Assembly (NCBI RefSeq): GCF_038396765.1
Contig: NZ_CP150096.1
Coordinates: forward strand, 5,687,001 to 5,751,000
DNA: 64,000 nt
Direction: 5' to 3'
Source: Chitinophaga caseinilytica
GTDB taxonomy: Bacteria; Bacteroidota; Bacteroidia; Chitinophagales; Chitinophagaceae
Shown here: piece after piece, positions 51,132 through 60,350 of the stretch
How positions within the stretch are numbered: the stretch's first letter is position 1
Layout of the letters: each line of letters opens with the position of its first letter
Notes under the pieces: model-generated
What the model was told of the DNA's origin: nothing
Seen by the model: only the letters and a program-made list of their open reading frames with translations
Databases searched by the model: none
Translations under genes and position numbers: made by a program

Positions 51132-53199
51132 TTTTTCCTTTCCTGATAATAAGGTCCTTAAAAAAATCGATTTCGTTTTTCAACTCCTTCATCCTTTCAT
51201 TGATCCTTCTTTTCTTATCTGGCGTGATGGCGCCCAGTTCCGTATCCAGGTACGTACCGGCAGACTTGACCACCCTCATATCTTCCATATTGTTCGAACT
51301 GCGGTATACATAACTGCCGTTGCTGGAGTGGCTGAAAAAATACAGCTTGGCGGCGTCGTTCCCTTTCAGTCCGTTTTCATCGATGATGAACGGGGAAAGG
51401 CTCATGAAATCGCGGAATGTATTCCTGTCGATATCCCGGGCAAACACTACGGAATAGTTATGGAGCGGATTGGCGTATACGCCGCTGTAATCCCCGTCGA
51501 TGTCCGCACCGTCGAGAATGATCCTGCGGATCCAGAACTGGGGCTTGGCCATCGACCGCCGCTGGGAATATTCCACGTCTTTCACGGTGGTCAGCTTGTA
51601 CCGCATGAGGAACCCTGCGCTGGAAAATACCATGATGAGAATTTCTTCCACCCGTTCGCAAACGGAGATTTTATCCAGCTTTTCGAATTCCCCGTTCCGC
51701 AGCGATGCTTTCAGGCCCTGCATGAACAGGTGCACATTTTCGAATGCGTTTTCCCCTTTTTCCGGAAACATCGCGTGCAGTTCCCGGTATTCTTCAATGA
51801 ACGGCGAAATGCCTGCGTTTTCGAAGACCTTCCGGATGGTGACGAGCAACGCCGGACTATTGATCAACGCGTTGTTGGGCTCTCCGGAAGTGATGAAGTT
51901 GCGCAGCACTTCCCACTGGCCGTCTTCCAGCTGCAGATCGCTTCTTTTCATCAGCTCGTCGAGGAAGCAGTTCAGCATGGAAAAGCTCAGTAGCTGCAGG
52001 GCCACATTGTATGCGGAAAGCTGCCGCAGCAGCAGATCGTCGTAGTTTTTACTGTTCGGCACCGCCAGCCCGGCCCTGACGAGTTGATGGAGATGCTGGC
52101 CGATCAGGAAGGGCAAGTGTTTGATGATTTCGTCGGACAAGATGCGGAGCGACCTGGAGTCATCGTTCCTGTCCAGGTTTTCATATTCTGCGCGGATCAG
52201 TTTGATCGACAGCTTCCTCAACACGGCGGGAACGCCTTCATTTTTGGGCGCTTCGTCCCTTTTCAGGAAAGTATAGAATTCAAACGGCAGAAACTTGAGG
52301 GCCGACACCTGGTGGGTCGTGTTAAGAACGTGCTCACATGTTTCCATGTTGTCCTGGTCGGCCTTCGAGCATGCTTCCTTCTCCAGTTGCGCTGCACAAA
52401 CCCGTCTTACCGCCTGGAGGTCCGTGTTGTCCCATTCATCGCGCCCGGCGGTAGAAATATTGCTGGCGATGCTTTTCACCAGTTCCACGCAGGGTTTGTA
52501 ATCGATGTTTTTCGTTTCCATCTGGAATTGCAGCTCGAAGAGCATATTCTTCTGGAGGTATTCCTCATCGGCTACGTAGAGGGAGTAGACATTGCCTTCG
52601 GGCATGGTTGCTTCGCTGTCGGGGAAGTCGATCCCCCTGACGATGCGCTTGAATTCGGGAATGCCTTTGGTATGGGAAGACAGCACGGCGCTTTTGGCAA
52701 ACTCGAATGAGTCTGCCAGGGTGTTCAGGTTATAGTAAGCGGTGTAGAATGCTTTGGCGAAAGCCGTGGCCACGGTATCGTCTACAGCGCCCTGGGTAAC
52801 GATTACCGCTTTTATGTTTGCGGCGATGAGATCGCGGGCCACTGCATCGGTGTTGCAGCCATTGAGGAAAACCAGTTGCAGATGGGGCAATTGGTTCAGT
52901 ATACCGGCAAATTTGTCTATTTGAACGTTCCGATCGAGGAGGTGGACCGTTTTGCCTTTGGCATGGCCGGCGTAATGGAAGATGGTGATGCGGCCTTTGT
53001 TTTCAGGGATGGCCAGATCGCCGATGACGCTATCGAAGGTGGCGTTGGGCACGGGGCGGAAGTTCATCTTCTGGCCGTCGGTAAATAATGCCCGCAACAC
53101 TTCCAGTTCCTTGTCGATCTCCAATGCCATGTCGCGCTCGCCTTTCGCATCCGCAAACGCAGCCAAAATCATTGGTACCATATAATTGCTTTTATCCAT
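51094..53199 (-). CDS. CHAT-domain protease, first gene of the conflict operon
   Basis: The 701-residue protein starts with a CHAT (caspase-like) peptidase of about 200 residues: His79 in HYAGHAKGK and Cys115 in FLNGCNTDAVA, both intact. The short distance between them and the following VIVTQGAVDDTVATAFAKAF match the family. The remaining 500 residues are mostly helical with a C-terminal beta-rich part (from about 520), not recognised; they may be effector-associated or adaptor domains. The gene overlaps the STAND gene by 38 bp, so the two are translationally coupled and the STAND protein probably controls it. In the 283 bp upstream (53200-53482) I found no convincing TAnnTTTG promoter or hairpin. 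Confidence 0.85.
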   Translation of the reverse strand: MDKSNYMVPMILAAFADAKGERDMALEIDKELEVLRALFTDGQKMNFRPVPNATFDSVIGDLAIPENKGRITIFHYAGHAKGKTVHLLDRNVQIDKFAGILNQLPHLQLVFLNGCNTDAVARDLIAANIKAVIVTQGAVDDTVATAFAKAFYTAYYNLNTLADSFEFAKSAVLSSHTKGIPEFKRIVRGIDFPDSEATMPEGNVYSLYVADEEYLQKNMLFELQFQMETKNIDYKPCVELVKSIASNISTAGRDEWDNTDLQAVRRVCAAQLEKEACSKADQDNMETCEHVLNTTHQVSALKFLPFEFYTFLKRDEAPKNEGVPAVLRKLSIKLIRAEYENLDRNDDSRSLRILSDEIIKHLPFLIGQHLHQLVRAGLAVPNSKNYDDLLLRQLSAYNVALQLLSFSMLNCFLDELMKRSDLQLEDGQWEVLRNFITSGEPNNALINSPALLVTIRKVFENAGISPFIEEYRELHAMFPEKGENAFENVHLFMQGLKASLRNGEFEKLDKISVCERVEEILIMVFSSAGFLMRYKLTTVKDVEYSQRRSMAKPQFWIRRIILDGADIDGDYSGVYANPLHNYSVVFARDIDRNTFRDFMSLSPFIIDENGLKGNDAAKLYFFSHSSNGSYVYRSSNNMEDMRVVKSAGTYLDTELGAITPDKKRRINERMKELKNEIDFFKDLIIRKGKNAYHPANPVQSV

Positions 53200-53482
53200 A
53201 AATGAAACTGGCCTGGCGTACCAGCTATTTAAGGCAGGGAGGAACAGTTAGCTCCGGGAATAACCTTTTCAGCCGGTAAAACAGGCTTTTCAAAGGCCAT
53301 ATGGTTGAGGCCTGGGGTAAAAAAATCGTGTTGATGGGGCGCTTTGTCAAACAGGAAATATACGGGGCTGCTTTGCGATCATTTGAGGTTGCTACATTCC
53401 GTATGTCCGATCAATGCTATGCTCATGCACCTATTATAAAGTAACGCTATTTTCATGAATTAAAAAACAGCATTAATACTTA

Positions 53483-54601
53483 TTATTTATTTTTATAATC
53501 CAACCTGTTTGCGCGGTCGAGACGTGCCTTCCGCCTATCGTTGAGGTATTTTCTCACGGGGATGTCGAACAGTACCATCACCCCGTATGCAAAACCGGTC
53601 AGCAGCACCACTCCGCCAACGATGATCATCGCCAGCTGCGCCCCTTCGGGCTTGTGTTCCGTGTAATAATTCCCGAACATCCACAAGGCGGCGTAATGCG
53701 TCATGTACAGCGGGTATGAGATCTTTCCCGAAATATCGCAGAGCTTCCGCAGGCCCGTATGCAACGTTGCGCCGGCGCCCAGCGCCACCAGCAACGGGAA
53801 GTAAAACAGCACCACCAGCGCTTCGGACAGCCAGTTCCACGTAGAGAAAGGCATGAGAAATGCCAGCGACAGCAGGATGGACAATCCCGCAAAACCCAGC
53901 CTGTTTTTGATGATCCAGTTGGAGCGGTAGATCAGCAATCCGGCTAAGAAGGAATACGATATCCGCGCGCAGCCGTCCCAGAACGTGGGGCCGCTCCAGC
54001 CGCCCAGCAAATTGCCGGCACGGAAGCTGACCCAGCAAATCCCCGCTGCGGCGATAACGGTCAAAATGATGATGTACACGCGCTTGAGCCGGCACAATAC
54101 GAATGCGTACACGATGTTGGCGACATATTCCCAAAACAGCGACCAGGAGGGCGCGTTGAAACTGAAAAGGTTAAAACCGCGGTCGGCGATCACCGGCAGC
54201 GGGATCATGAGGATCGAACAGATAAATACGACTGCGATCAAACCGGTATCATACGTTTCGGGATGACCGCCGAAGGGATCGAACAAAAACGCCAGCAAAC
54301 CCAGTACAGACCCTAATATCACGAGCGGATGCAAACGGATGATCCTTGATTTGAAGAACTCGGATACGCCCATTTTGGCGATGCGGTCGTCGTACGCATA
54401 CCCGATCACGAAGCCCGACAAACAGAAGAAGAAATCCACCGCCAGGAACCCGTGCCCGATAAAGTTCCGGGCCGGATCGGTGAATACCCATTCCATGAAA
54501 TGGAAAATCACAACGGCCAGGGAGGCGATGCCCCGAAGACCGTCGAGAATAGCGAAATGCTGCCTGGTTTGCAGTATGGTGGAGGTCTTGCTGGTATCCA
54601 T
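53483..54601 (-). CDS. Acyltransferase 3 family membrane protein
   Basis: The 372-residue protein has about ten membrane segments and the family start motif ILDGLRGIASLAVVIFHF with the conserved Arg and His. The segment DFFFCLSGFVIGYAYDDR is also typical. Such proteins move acetyl or other acyl groups onto surface sugars (O-antigen, exopolysaccharide, peptidoglycan). The acceptor here is not evident. It stands upstream of the conflict operon on the same strand, 283 bp away, and has no functional link to it that I can see. Confidence 0.9.
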   Translation of the reverse strand: MDTSKTSTILQTRQHFAILDGLRGIASLAVVIFHFMEWVFTDPARNFIGHGFLAVDFFFCLSGFVIGYAYDDRIAKMGVSEFFKSRIIRLHPLVILGSVLGLLAFLFDPFGGHPETYDTGLIAVVFICSILMIPLPVIADRGFNLFSFNAPSWSLFWEYVANIVYAFVLCRLKRVYIIILTVIAAAGICWVSFRAGNLLGGWSGPTFWDGCARISYSFLAGLLIYRSNWIIKNRLGFAGLSILLSLAFLMPFSTWNWLSEALVVLFYFPLLVALGAGATLHTGLRKLCDISGKISYPLYMTHYAALWMFGNYYTEHKPEGAQLAMIIVGGVVLLTGFAYGVMVLFDIPVRKYLNDRRKARLDRANRLDYKNK

Positions 54602-54701
54602 TTCCGTTTTTACGCCGCCGGGTTTGGCTTACATGCATGGGCGGGGGCTGCCAAGTTATCTAAAAATGCTACCATCGCAAGTTGGGCGGGAGGAAATAGC
54701 T

Positions 54702-55235
54702 TTACAGGCGGATGATCATGTGAATGTCTTTCGGTTCCTTGCTGAAAAGGGCCTCGTCCGGCTTTGCGGCAAGGGCGCTCCCGTTTCGACGGTAAAAGGA
54801 AACCGCAGAGCGGGTTTCGGTGGACGAAACATACAAATACGCAGCGCCCCGCTTCCGCGCTTCGCCGGCCAAACGCTCGAGTATCTGCGTACCGATCCCC
54901 CGCCGCCGGAATCCCCGCGAAACATACATCAGCTCCACCGCCAGCTGGTTACCGGCCTCCCCGATCCACCTGTGCCCCAGCACGCCGAACCCCACCAGCA
55001 CACCATTGCTGAAGGCGCCGGTAGCGAACCCGCCCGCATCGAGCGTAGCCTTGTACCGCTCTTGCAGTTCGCGGAGCGCATCCGCGTCCCAGGAGGCGCA
55101 GTCGATATGGGTTTCATTGGCCGTCAATTCCCCGTTTCGCATCTCGTACAGCAGGTCTATGACCTCCGACCGGTCGATCTGCGCCAGCAGCGGGGCTTGC
55201 GCGGCAGTCATGATTTCGTGGGAAATGGGAGCCAT
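54702..55235 (-). CDS. GNAT family N-acetyltransferase
   Basis: The 177-residue protein has the GNAT core: a strand with QLAVELMYVSRGFRRRGIGT (the R/Q-x-x-G-x-G/A acetyl-CoA loop), the helix ILERLAGEARKRGAAYLYV, and the final SFYRRNGSAL. It transfers an acetyl group from acetyl-CoA to an amine of unknown identity. Length and fold are standard. Confidence 0.9.
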   Translation of the reverse strand: MAPISHEIMTAAQAPLLAQIDRSEVIDLLYEMRNGELTANETHIDCASWDADALRELQERYKATLDAGGFATGAFSNGVLVGFGVLGHRWIGEAGNQLAVELMYVSRGFRRRGIGTQILERLAGEARKRGAAYLYVSSTETRSAVSFYRRNGSALAAKPDEALFSKEPKDIHMIIRL

Positions 55236-55269
55236 GGTCCGGTGTTTTATTCAAAGGTAAGGAGGCAAA

Positions 55270-55680
55270 TCATCCCCCGAAATATCCGCGCAGCAAAAAA
55301 TATCCACCGCCAACAACCAGCAGGTCTACCGCCACGGCCATCAAACCTAACGGCCAGCCGAACACCCGCCAGTAACGCAGGAACGTCATGGATTCCGGAC
55401 GGGCAGGATCGAAAATAAACACCGCTTTATCCCCTACCTCCCAATTGGCGGGCGAAGAAGAAGTGCCATGCCGGTAAGTGATCGTTCCATGCGCCTGTGT
55501 GGGTATCTCGAAAACCGGGTAATACAGGTTGCCATCCGCATCCTCCACTTCAGCGACGCGGACAACAATACCCTCCGCCCGCTCGCCGGCCCTCACGAAA
55601 CGGAGGCTCCGCTTCAAAGCCGCCACGGCAGCGATCAACAGCAAAATCCCCACGATCACGAATATGGAATAAACGATCAT
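55270..55680 (-). CDS. DUF3592 membrane protein (copy 1)
   Basis: The 136-residue protein has a hydrophobic segment at each end (about 5-22 and 110-130) and a beta-rich extracytoplasmic middle with YPVFEIPTQAHGTITYRHGT and VGDKAVFIFDPARPESM, as in DUF3592. The function is unknown. It overlaps the start of its paralogue upstream by 4 bp, so the two are one transcription unit and may form a complex. Confidence 0.8.
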   Translation of the reverse strand: MIVYSIFVIVGILLLIAAVAALKRSLRFVRAGERAEGIVVRVAEVEDADGNLYYPVFEIPTQAHGTITYRHGTSSSPANWEVGDKAVFIFDPARPESMTFLRYWRVFGWPLGLMAVAVDLLVVGGGYFLLRGYFGG

Positions 55681-56114
55681 CTTTCTACGTTTGATTGCAT
55701 TTGAAAATCACTGGATCGCCGCCCTCGGAACAACGGCCGCAGCCAGAAATATCCCGCCCCGAAAATAAGCAACGGCAAAGCGACCACCAGGTACAGCAGC
55801 GCCCAGTTGAACAGCCAGAAATATTGCAGCATTTTCGCGGATTGCGGATCGGCCGGGTCGTACAGGAAAATAGCCTCCTCCCCGATCGCCCAGGCAGAAG
55901 GATTGCTGGCCGCCGCATGGTAATAACGGACGGGCTCGTCGCCACTCGTTTTCAAGGTAAACACCGGCGAAAATGCGCCGTCAATTTCTTCCAGGGAAGT
56001 AACGGTACCGGTTGCCCGCTGGCCACGGTCGATAAAATCGAGGGAACGCTTTATTTGGTAAAACGACAGGAGCAGTAGTATAATGCCGGTTAACAGGTAA
56101 AATTTGTACAGCAT
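55677..56114 (-). CDS. DUF3592 membrane protein (copy 2)
   Basis: The 145-residue paralogue of the gene downstream has the same plan: an N-terminal helix (LLTGIILLLLSFYQIKRSLD), SPVFTLKTSGDEPVRYYHAA, IGEEAIFLYDPADPQSAKML and a C-terminal helix. The shared K-R-S-L motif after the first helix and the D-P-A-x-P-x-S motif show a tandem duplication. Confidence 0.8.
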   Translation of the reverse strand: MLYKFYLLTGIILLLLSFYQIKRSLDFIDRGQRATGTVTSLEEIDGAFSPVFTLKTSGDEPVRYYHAAASNPSAWAIGEEAIFLYDPADPQSAKMLQYFWLFNWALLYLVVALPLLIFGAGYFWLRPLFRGRRSSDFQMQSNVER

Positions 56115-56308
56115 AATCAGAAGGTTCGTGTATCGCGCAGACAGTTGCCCGCCTTGCGATACCGGTGGTTTTTCATTTCAGGACAGTCATCAAATATAAT
56201 GCTGTTGCACGAAACGTCCGGAAAAACGTTATTTTTAATATGGAATGAACGGCTGTATGCCGCCATCAGCCTTCAACGGAACCATTTCAACATCCAAATG
56301 CCATTGCT

Positions 56309-56707
56309 ATGAAAACGCAGTTATCCACGTTTCTGACTTTCCAGGAAAATAACGCCGAAGCGGCCATGAACTTCTACATCAGCCTGTTTGCCGATGCGAA
56401 GGTTATCGACATCCATCGGTACGGAAAGGAAGGGCCGGGGAAAGAAGGGTCTGTCATGATCGCTTCGTTCGAACTGAACGGAAAAGCCTTCCGCTGCAGC
56501 GACAGTTTCGTCAAGCACAACTGGAGCTTCACGCCCGCTATTTCCATTTGGGTCGATTGTAAAGATGAAAACGAGCTGACGACCCTTTTCACCAGGCTCT
56601 CCGAAAACGGGTCGGTTTACATGCCCCTGAACAATTACGGGTTCAGCCGTCAGTTTGGCTGGGTGGGCGACCGTTTCGGGGTTACCTGGCAGTTAAATCT
56701 TGCATGA
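56309..56707 (+). CDS. VOC family (PhnB/glyoxalase-like) protein
   Basis: The 132-residue protein has the VOC fold of the PhnB/3-demethylubiquinone-methyltransferase-like group: FLTFQENNAEAAMNFYISLF at the start, ISIWVDCKDENELTTLFTRL in the middle, and FGWVGDRFGVTWQL at the end. Members usually have no proven enzyme activity. It stands alone. Confidence 0.88.
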   Translation: MKTQLSTFLTFQENNAEAAMNFYISLFADAKVIDIHRYGKEGPGKEGSVMIASFELNGKAFRCSDSFVKHNWSFTPAISIWVDCKDENELTTLFTRLSENGSVYMPLNNYGFSRQFGWVGDRFGVTWQLNLA

Positions 56708-56739
56708 TGGCGCAACTTATCAAACGCAGGTATCGATAA

Positions 56740-59205
56740 CTAGAATTCCTTGTCCCCGATTTCGCTGGCCGGCAGTTTGGATTTGCCGCTCAACCGGTTG
56801 AGGTTATACCCGAGATGGATGAGGAATACGTCGGTTTCGTAAATATAATTCGTTGTGGTATAAAAATCCCGGCCGCTTGTGGTGATCCGCTGCCGCTGGG
56901 TTTGCTGCATGCCAAGATCGATATTCTGCCACTGCAATGTTGCGGAGAAACGGCCGTCGAAAAAAGTCTTTTTAAGTGAGGCATTGGGCACCAGGAACCG
57001 TGAATCCTCGCCTTGCGCCGTGGGCCTGACGGACAGGTAGTTGATATTGGCCTGCATGCTCCACCCGTCGCCCAGTTTGAAATTGGAATTCGTATTGATG
57101 GAATATACCCAATCTTTATTGTTGACGGAGGAGGTAATGCCCAGGATCGTGAGATCGCCTTTGATCCTGTAGTTATACACATTTCCGCCGATGTACAGGC
57201 TCCACCATTTTACCGGCTCCAGGTTCGCGCCCGCTTCCAGCCCGAAAACAGTAGCCGCTTCGGCATTGGTGAATACCCGGTTCAGAATGGTATCGGCATA
57301 TACGCTGTTAACCCGTTGGATGGGATGCTTAATGTGCTGAAAATATAATGTCCCGAATAAAGAGCCTTTCTTGAAATTATGTACCGTTCCCAGCTCCACT
57401 AGATCGATAAACGAGGGCAACAGGTCGGGATCTCCCTGTTCCAGTGTTTCGGAGTGTTCCCGTTCCGGGATGGGGTTCAGTTCATAGTTGTTCGTACGCT
57501 GGATCCGTTTACTGTAGCCGGCCTTGACCTTCCAATCCTTTTTGATGGCGTATAACAGGCTGGCAGAAGGGAAAAGGTTGGACAGATCGAGCCGGTGCGG
57601 CGCCGGGTCGTAAGACAGCCACACCGTTCTGTCGGCATATTCATATCGCAGTCCGCCCTGGTATTCCAGCTTTTCCAGCTTTCCCGAATATTGCGTGTAT
57701 ACCGAATGGATCCTGTTGGCGGCGGAAGCAGAGCCGCGGAAGCGATCGGCATCCGGTTGGGAAGTAGCGGGTGTTACAGAGTAGCCGAACGTTCCTTCCT
57801 GCGTGTCGTGCCGGAACTGGTATCCGCTTTCGAGTTTACCCTTTCCGATATGGATTGCATGATCGAGTTTGAGCCGGTACCCTTTGATGGGGTTTTCATA
57901 TGGATTGTACACCTCCTGCAAAACTTCGCCGGTTTCAGGGTATGCCAGGTTTTTGTTGCGTGTATTGCCGTAGAGCCGGGCATTCTCGAATAAAGCGGAA
58001 GCCGAAAGGGTGGATTTGTTCCGGAACGTATGCGTATAATCGATATTGCCCAGGAAAAAATTCCCGTACCGGGTCTGAAGGTTAGAGTTGAAATAAGTGG
58101 TTTCCCGTACCAGTTCCCCATTGCCGATTTGGGACGCGGAATTATGGTACAGGATATCCGCCAAACGGGCCTGGTACCGTTTCCCGACGAAGGCGCCGGC
58201 AGAAAAGGTATTGGCCGAATCCGGCGAAAAAGTGGCGGATGCGCGGCCTGCGTAATTGTATTTGTCGAAGCTCCGTTCTCCGCTCGACGGGAACCGGGTA
58301 AGCATACCGGTTGTAAAATTTTTCGTATAGACATCCCCTTCCCGGTAACCCGCATTATCGTTCCTGGTGTAGTTCCCGCCGGCAGACACGTCCCATTTCC
58401 CTTTTTTGAAATTTACGGTCAGATCGCCGCCGAAACGCTTCGGTTTTTCCTTATTGCCATGATCGCCAGTGCTGGGCAAACCGCCCATGACGTTCGCAGC
58501 CATGGAAAACCCGTCTGTAGCGCCCTTTTTCGTCGTGATATTGATGATGCCGCCCTTTCCGTCCGGGTCATATTTTGCCGATGGCGCGGTAACCAGCTCG
58601 ATGTGCTCGATGGCGTTGGCAGGAAGCTGGCTCAGGACAGTACGGGCGTCTGTCACCACTGGCTTCCCATTGATAAGCACCAAAAAATTCGACGAACCGC
58701 GTACACTGATGCCGCCTTCGCCATCCATCGAAACGGAAGGGAGGTTCTTCAAGACGTCCATGGCGTTGCCGCCTTTTGCCGACTCGAACTGTCCTGCGCG
58801 GTATACCTGCTTGTCGATCCGGTTGATGGCATTTTGTTGCGTGCCCGTTATGTTCACCTGGTCCAACATGGAGCTTCCGGGCTCCAGCAACCGAACGCCC
58901 AGGTCTAGCCGCTGGCCCGCCGCTACGCTGACGTTGCCCACGAAACGGGTTGTGTATCCCATGAACAGTATCCGGAGATAGTAATTGCCCGGAGCGAGTT
59001 TCTCCAGCAGGAAATTCCCTTTCGCATCCGTGAGGCTGCCGGCAACCAGGGAGGAGTCGCTGTTCCTGAACAAAGAAACACTGGCATATTCCAGCGGCCG
59101 GTTACCGGATTTGTCGTTGACGATCCCGGTAATGGAGGCTTTTTGCGCCCAAACGGCCTGCGTGGCCAACAGTAAAATGGAAAGGAAAATAAATCTGTAG
59201 TTCAT
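56740..59205 (-). CDS. TonB-dependent receptor-like outer membrane beta-barrel protein
   Basis: The 821-residue protein has a signal peptide (ending AVWAQ), a carboxypeptidase-regulatory-like domain (about 22-105, ITGIVNDKSGNRPLEYASVS), a plug domain (about 125-230, VSMDGEGGISVRGSSNFLVL and VTAPSAKYDPDGKGGIINIT) and a long barrel of the OMP_b-brl_3 type to the C-terminus. It resembles the outer-membrane receptors of Bacteroidota that lack a SusD partner. The ligand is unknown. It is monocistronic; an SRPBCC gene with its own terminator lies upstream. Confidence 0.93.
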   Translation of the reverse strand: MNYRFIFLSILLLATQAVWAQKASITGIVNDKSGNRPLEYASVSLFRNSDSSLVAGSLTDAKGNFLLEKLAPGNYYLRILFMGYTTRFVGNVSVAAGQRLDLGVRLLEPGSSMLDQVNITGTQQNAINRIDKQVYRAGQFESAKGGNAMDVLKNLPSVSMDGEGGISVRGSSNFLVLINGKPVVTDARTVLSQLPANAIEHIELVTAPSAKYDPDGKGGIINITTKKGATDGFSMAANVMGGLPSTGDHGNKEKPKRFGGDLTVNFKKGKWDVSAGGNYTRNDNAGYREGDVYTKNFTTGMLTRFPSSGERSFDKYNYAGRASATFSPDSANTFSAGAFVGKRYQARLADILYHNSASQIGNGELVRETTYFNSNLQTRYGNFFLGNIDYTHTFRNKSTLSASALFENARLYGNTRNKNLAYPETGEVLQEVYNPYENPIKGYRLKLDHAIHIGKGKLESGYQFRHDTQEGTFGYSVTPATSQPDADRFRGSASAANRIHSVYTQYSGKLEKLEYQGGLRYEYADRTVWLSYDPAPHRLDLSNLFPSASLLYAIKKDWKVKAGYSKRIQRTNNYELNPIPEREHSETLEQGDPDLLPSFIDLVELGTVHNFKKGSLFGTLYFQHIKHPIQRVNSVYADTILNRVFTNAEAATVFGLEAGANLEPVKWWSLYIGGNVYNYRIKGDLTILGITSSVNNKDWVYSINTNSNFKLGDGWSMQANINYLSVRPTAQGEDSRFLVPNASLKKTFFDGRFSATLQWQNIDLGMQQTQRQRITTSGRDFYTTTNYIYETDVFLIHLGYNLNRLSGKSKLPASEIGDKEF

Positions 59206-59334
59206 CCCGATGTAAATAAATCGCCAACAAGGTAATGATCTCCCTCCAAATTACAGATAGGCCGAAATCGGCAATGGCGGAAGTTCCGTTGCCGGCGCTT
59301 CCTGCCGTTGGTCCATAGAAAAAGCTGCCCCAAC

Positions 59335-59366
59335 AAAAAAGCGGAAAAACATCGCTGTCATTCCGC
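59335..59366 (-). terminator. Terminator after the SRPBCC gene
   Basis: Read on the minus strand, GCGGAA (59366-59361) pairs with TTCCGC (59346-59341) around a 14-nt loop, followed by six T. It ends the minus-strand SRPBCC transcript. Confidence 0.7.
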
Positions 59367-59390
59367 TTGTCCGCCGATCTCCTTTCCGGA

Positions 59391-59840
59391 TCAAGCGTCC
59401 GGGATCTCGGGCTCTACGAGGCGGGTCAGCTTATCGAGCGACTCCTGCCAGCCGAGGTAGCAGAATTCTACGGGAATAGCTGCGGGAATGCCTTCCTGTT
59501 TGATATTGATTTCCGTACCGGCAATGGTTTTCTTCAGCACTACGGTGGTGACCATTTCGCCGGGCAGGTTGGGATCATCGAACTGATCGGTGTATTTCAG
59601 CAATTCGTTCGGCTTGATTTCCAGGTACTTGCCACCGAAAGAATGGCTGTTTCCCGTTGAGAAATTGTGGAAAGACATCCTGAAGGTGCCGCCTGTTTCG
59701 GGTTTCATTTCGTGCACGGTGCAAAGGAAACCATACGGGGGCAACCAGGAAGCGATGGCCCTTTCGTCGGTGAATGCGCGGAAAACTTTCTCCGGCGTGG
59801 TTTTCAGCATGCGGTGTAATGTTACGGTATTGCCTGACAT
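59391..59840 (-). CDS. SRPBCC/AHSA1 family protein
   Basis: The 149-residue protein has the START-like AHSA1 pattern: TTPEKVFRAFTDERAIASWL near the start, GGTFRMSFHN and KYLEIKPNELLKYTDQFDD in the middle and a long C-terminal helix (LGWQESLDKLTRLVEPEI). Such proteins bind hydrophobic ligands or modulate Hsp90-like partners, often with an ArsR regulator nearby, which is absent here. The ATG at 59840 begins the conserved region; the open frame upstream to 60008 lacks similarity. Confidence 0.9.
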   Translation of the reverse strand: MSGNTVTLHRMLKTTPEKVFRAFTDERAIASWLPPYGFLCTVHEMKPETGGTFRMSFHNFSTGNSHSFGGKYLEIKPNELLKYTDQFDDPNLPGEMVTTVVLKKTIAGTEINIKQEGIPAAIPVEFCYLGWQESLDKLTRLVEPEIPDA

Positions 59841-60090
59841 AGTTTCTATTTTTTTGGTCCCTACTCTTTTGGCTTTTCGGTGCCGCCCGTTTATTACAGT
59901 GGTGGCTGCTCCACTTACCATACAAAAGTGATGGTAAAAACCGACTTCCGCAGTGGCAGGATGCGACAAAACCGGGGTAATTTGCGACTGCCGCGAAATG
60001 CGCCCCATTGCAGTAATTCCCCGAAATTCGTTAGTTTACCGTTGCCCGGCCCGGGCATTTCATCCGGAAACACAGCTCAATCATCCAACA

Positions 60091-60336
60091 ATGACTATCC
60101 AACAACCCGTCCACGTAGCACACCTGTTGCCCATGCTCGATGCCAAACTTTCTGAATTATTGCGATCGCTCACGCCGGAAGAATGGCAGGCGCAAACAGT
60201 GGCGAAATTGTGGAAGGTGAAAGACGTGGCGGCGCATCTGCTGGACAGTAACATCTGTATCTTATCCATTTTGCGGGACGGATATTTCGGGGAACAGGCG
60301 GACATTCATCCCGGCAAGACCTCCTCGATTTCCTGA
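60091..60336 (+). pseudogene. Truncated DinB/maleylpyruvate-isomerase-like gene
   Basis: An ATG at 60091 opens 81 codons with the start of a DinB-like four-helix protein: LLPMLDAKLSELLRSLTPEE, WQAQTVAKLWKVKDVAAHLL, with the metal-binding His of the AAHLLD motif. Near 60318 the frame shifts: another frame goes on with QDLLDFLNGLTALSQ, as expected for the family, but only for about 20 codons before the convergent T9SS gene ends at 60351. Full-length family members have some 150-270 residues, so this is a 5' fragment with a frameshift. Confidence 0.65.
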
Positions 60337-60350
60337 ACGGCCTGACAGCT

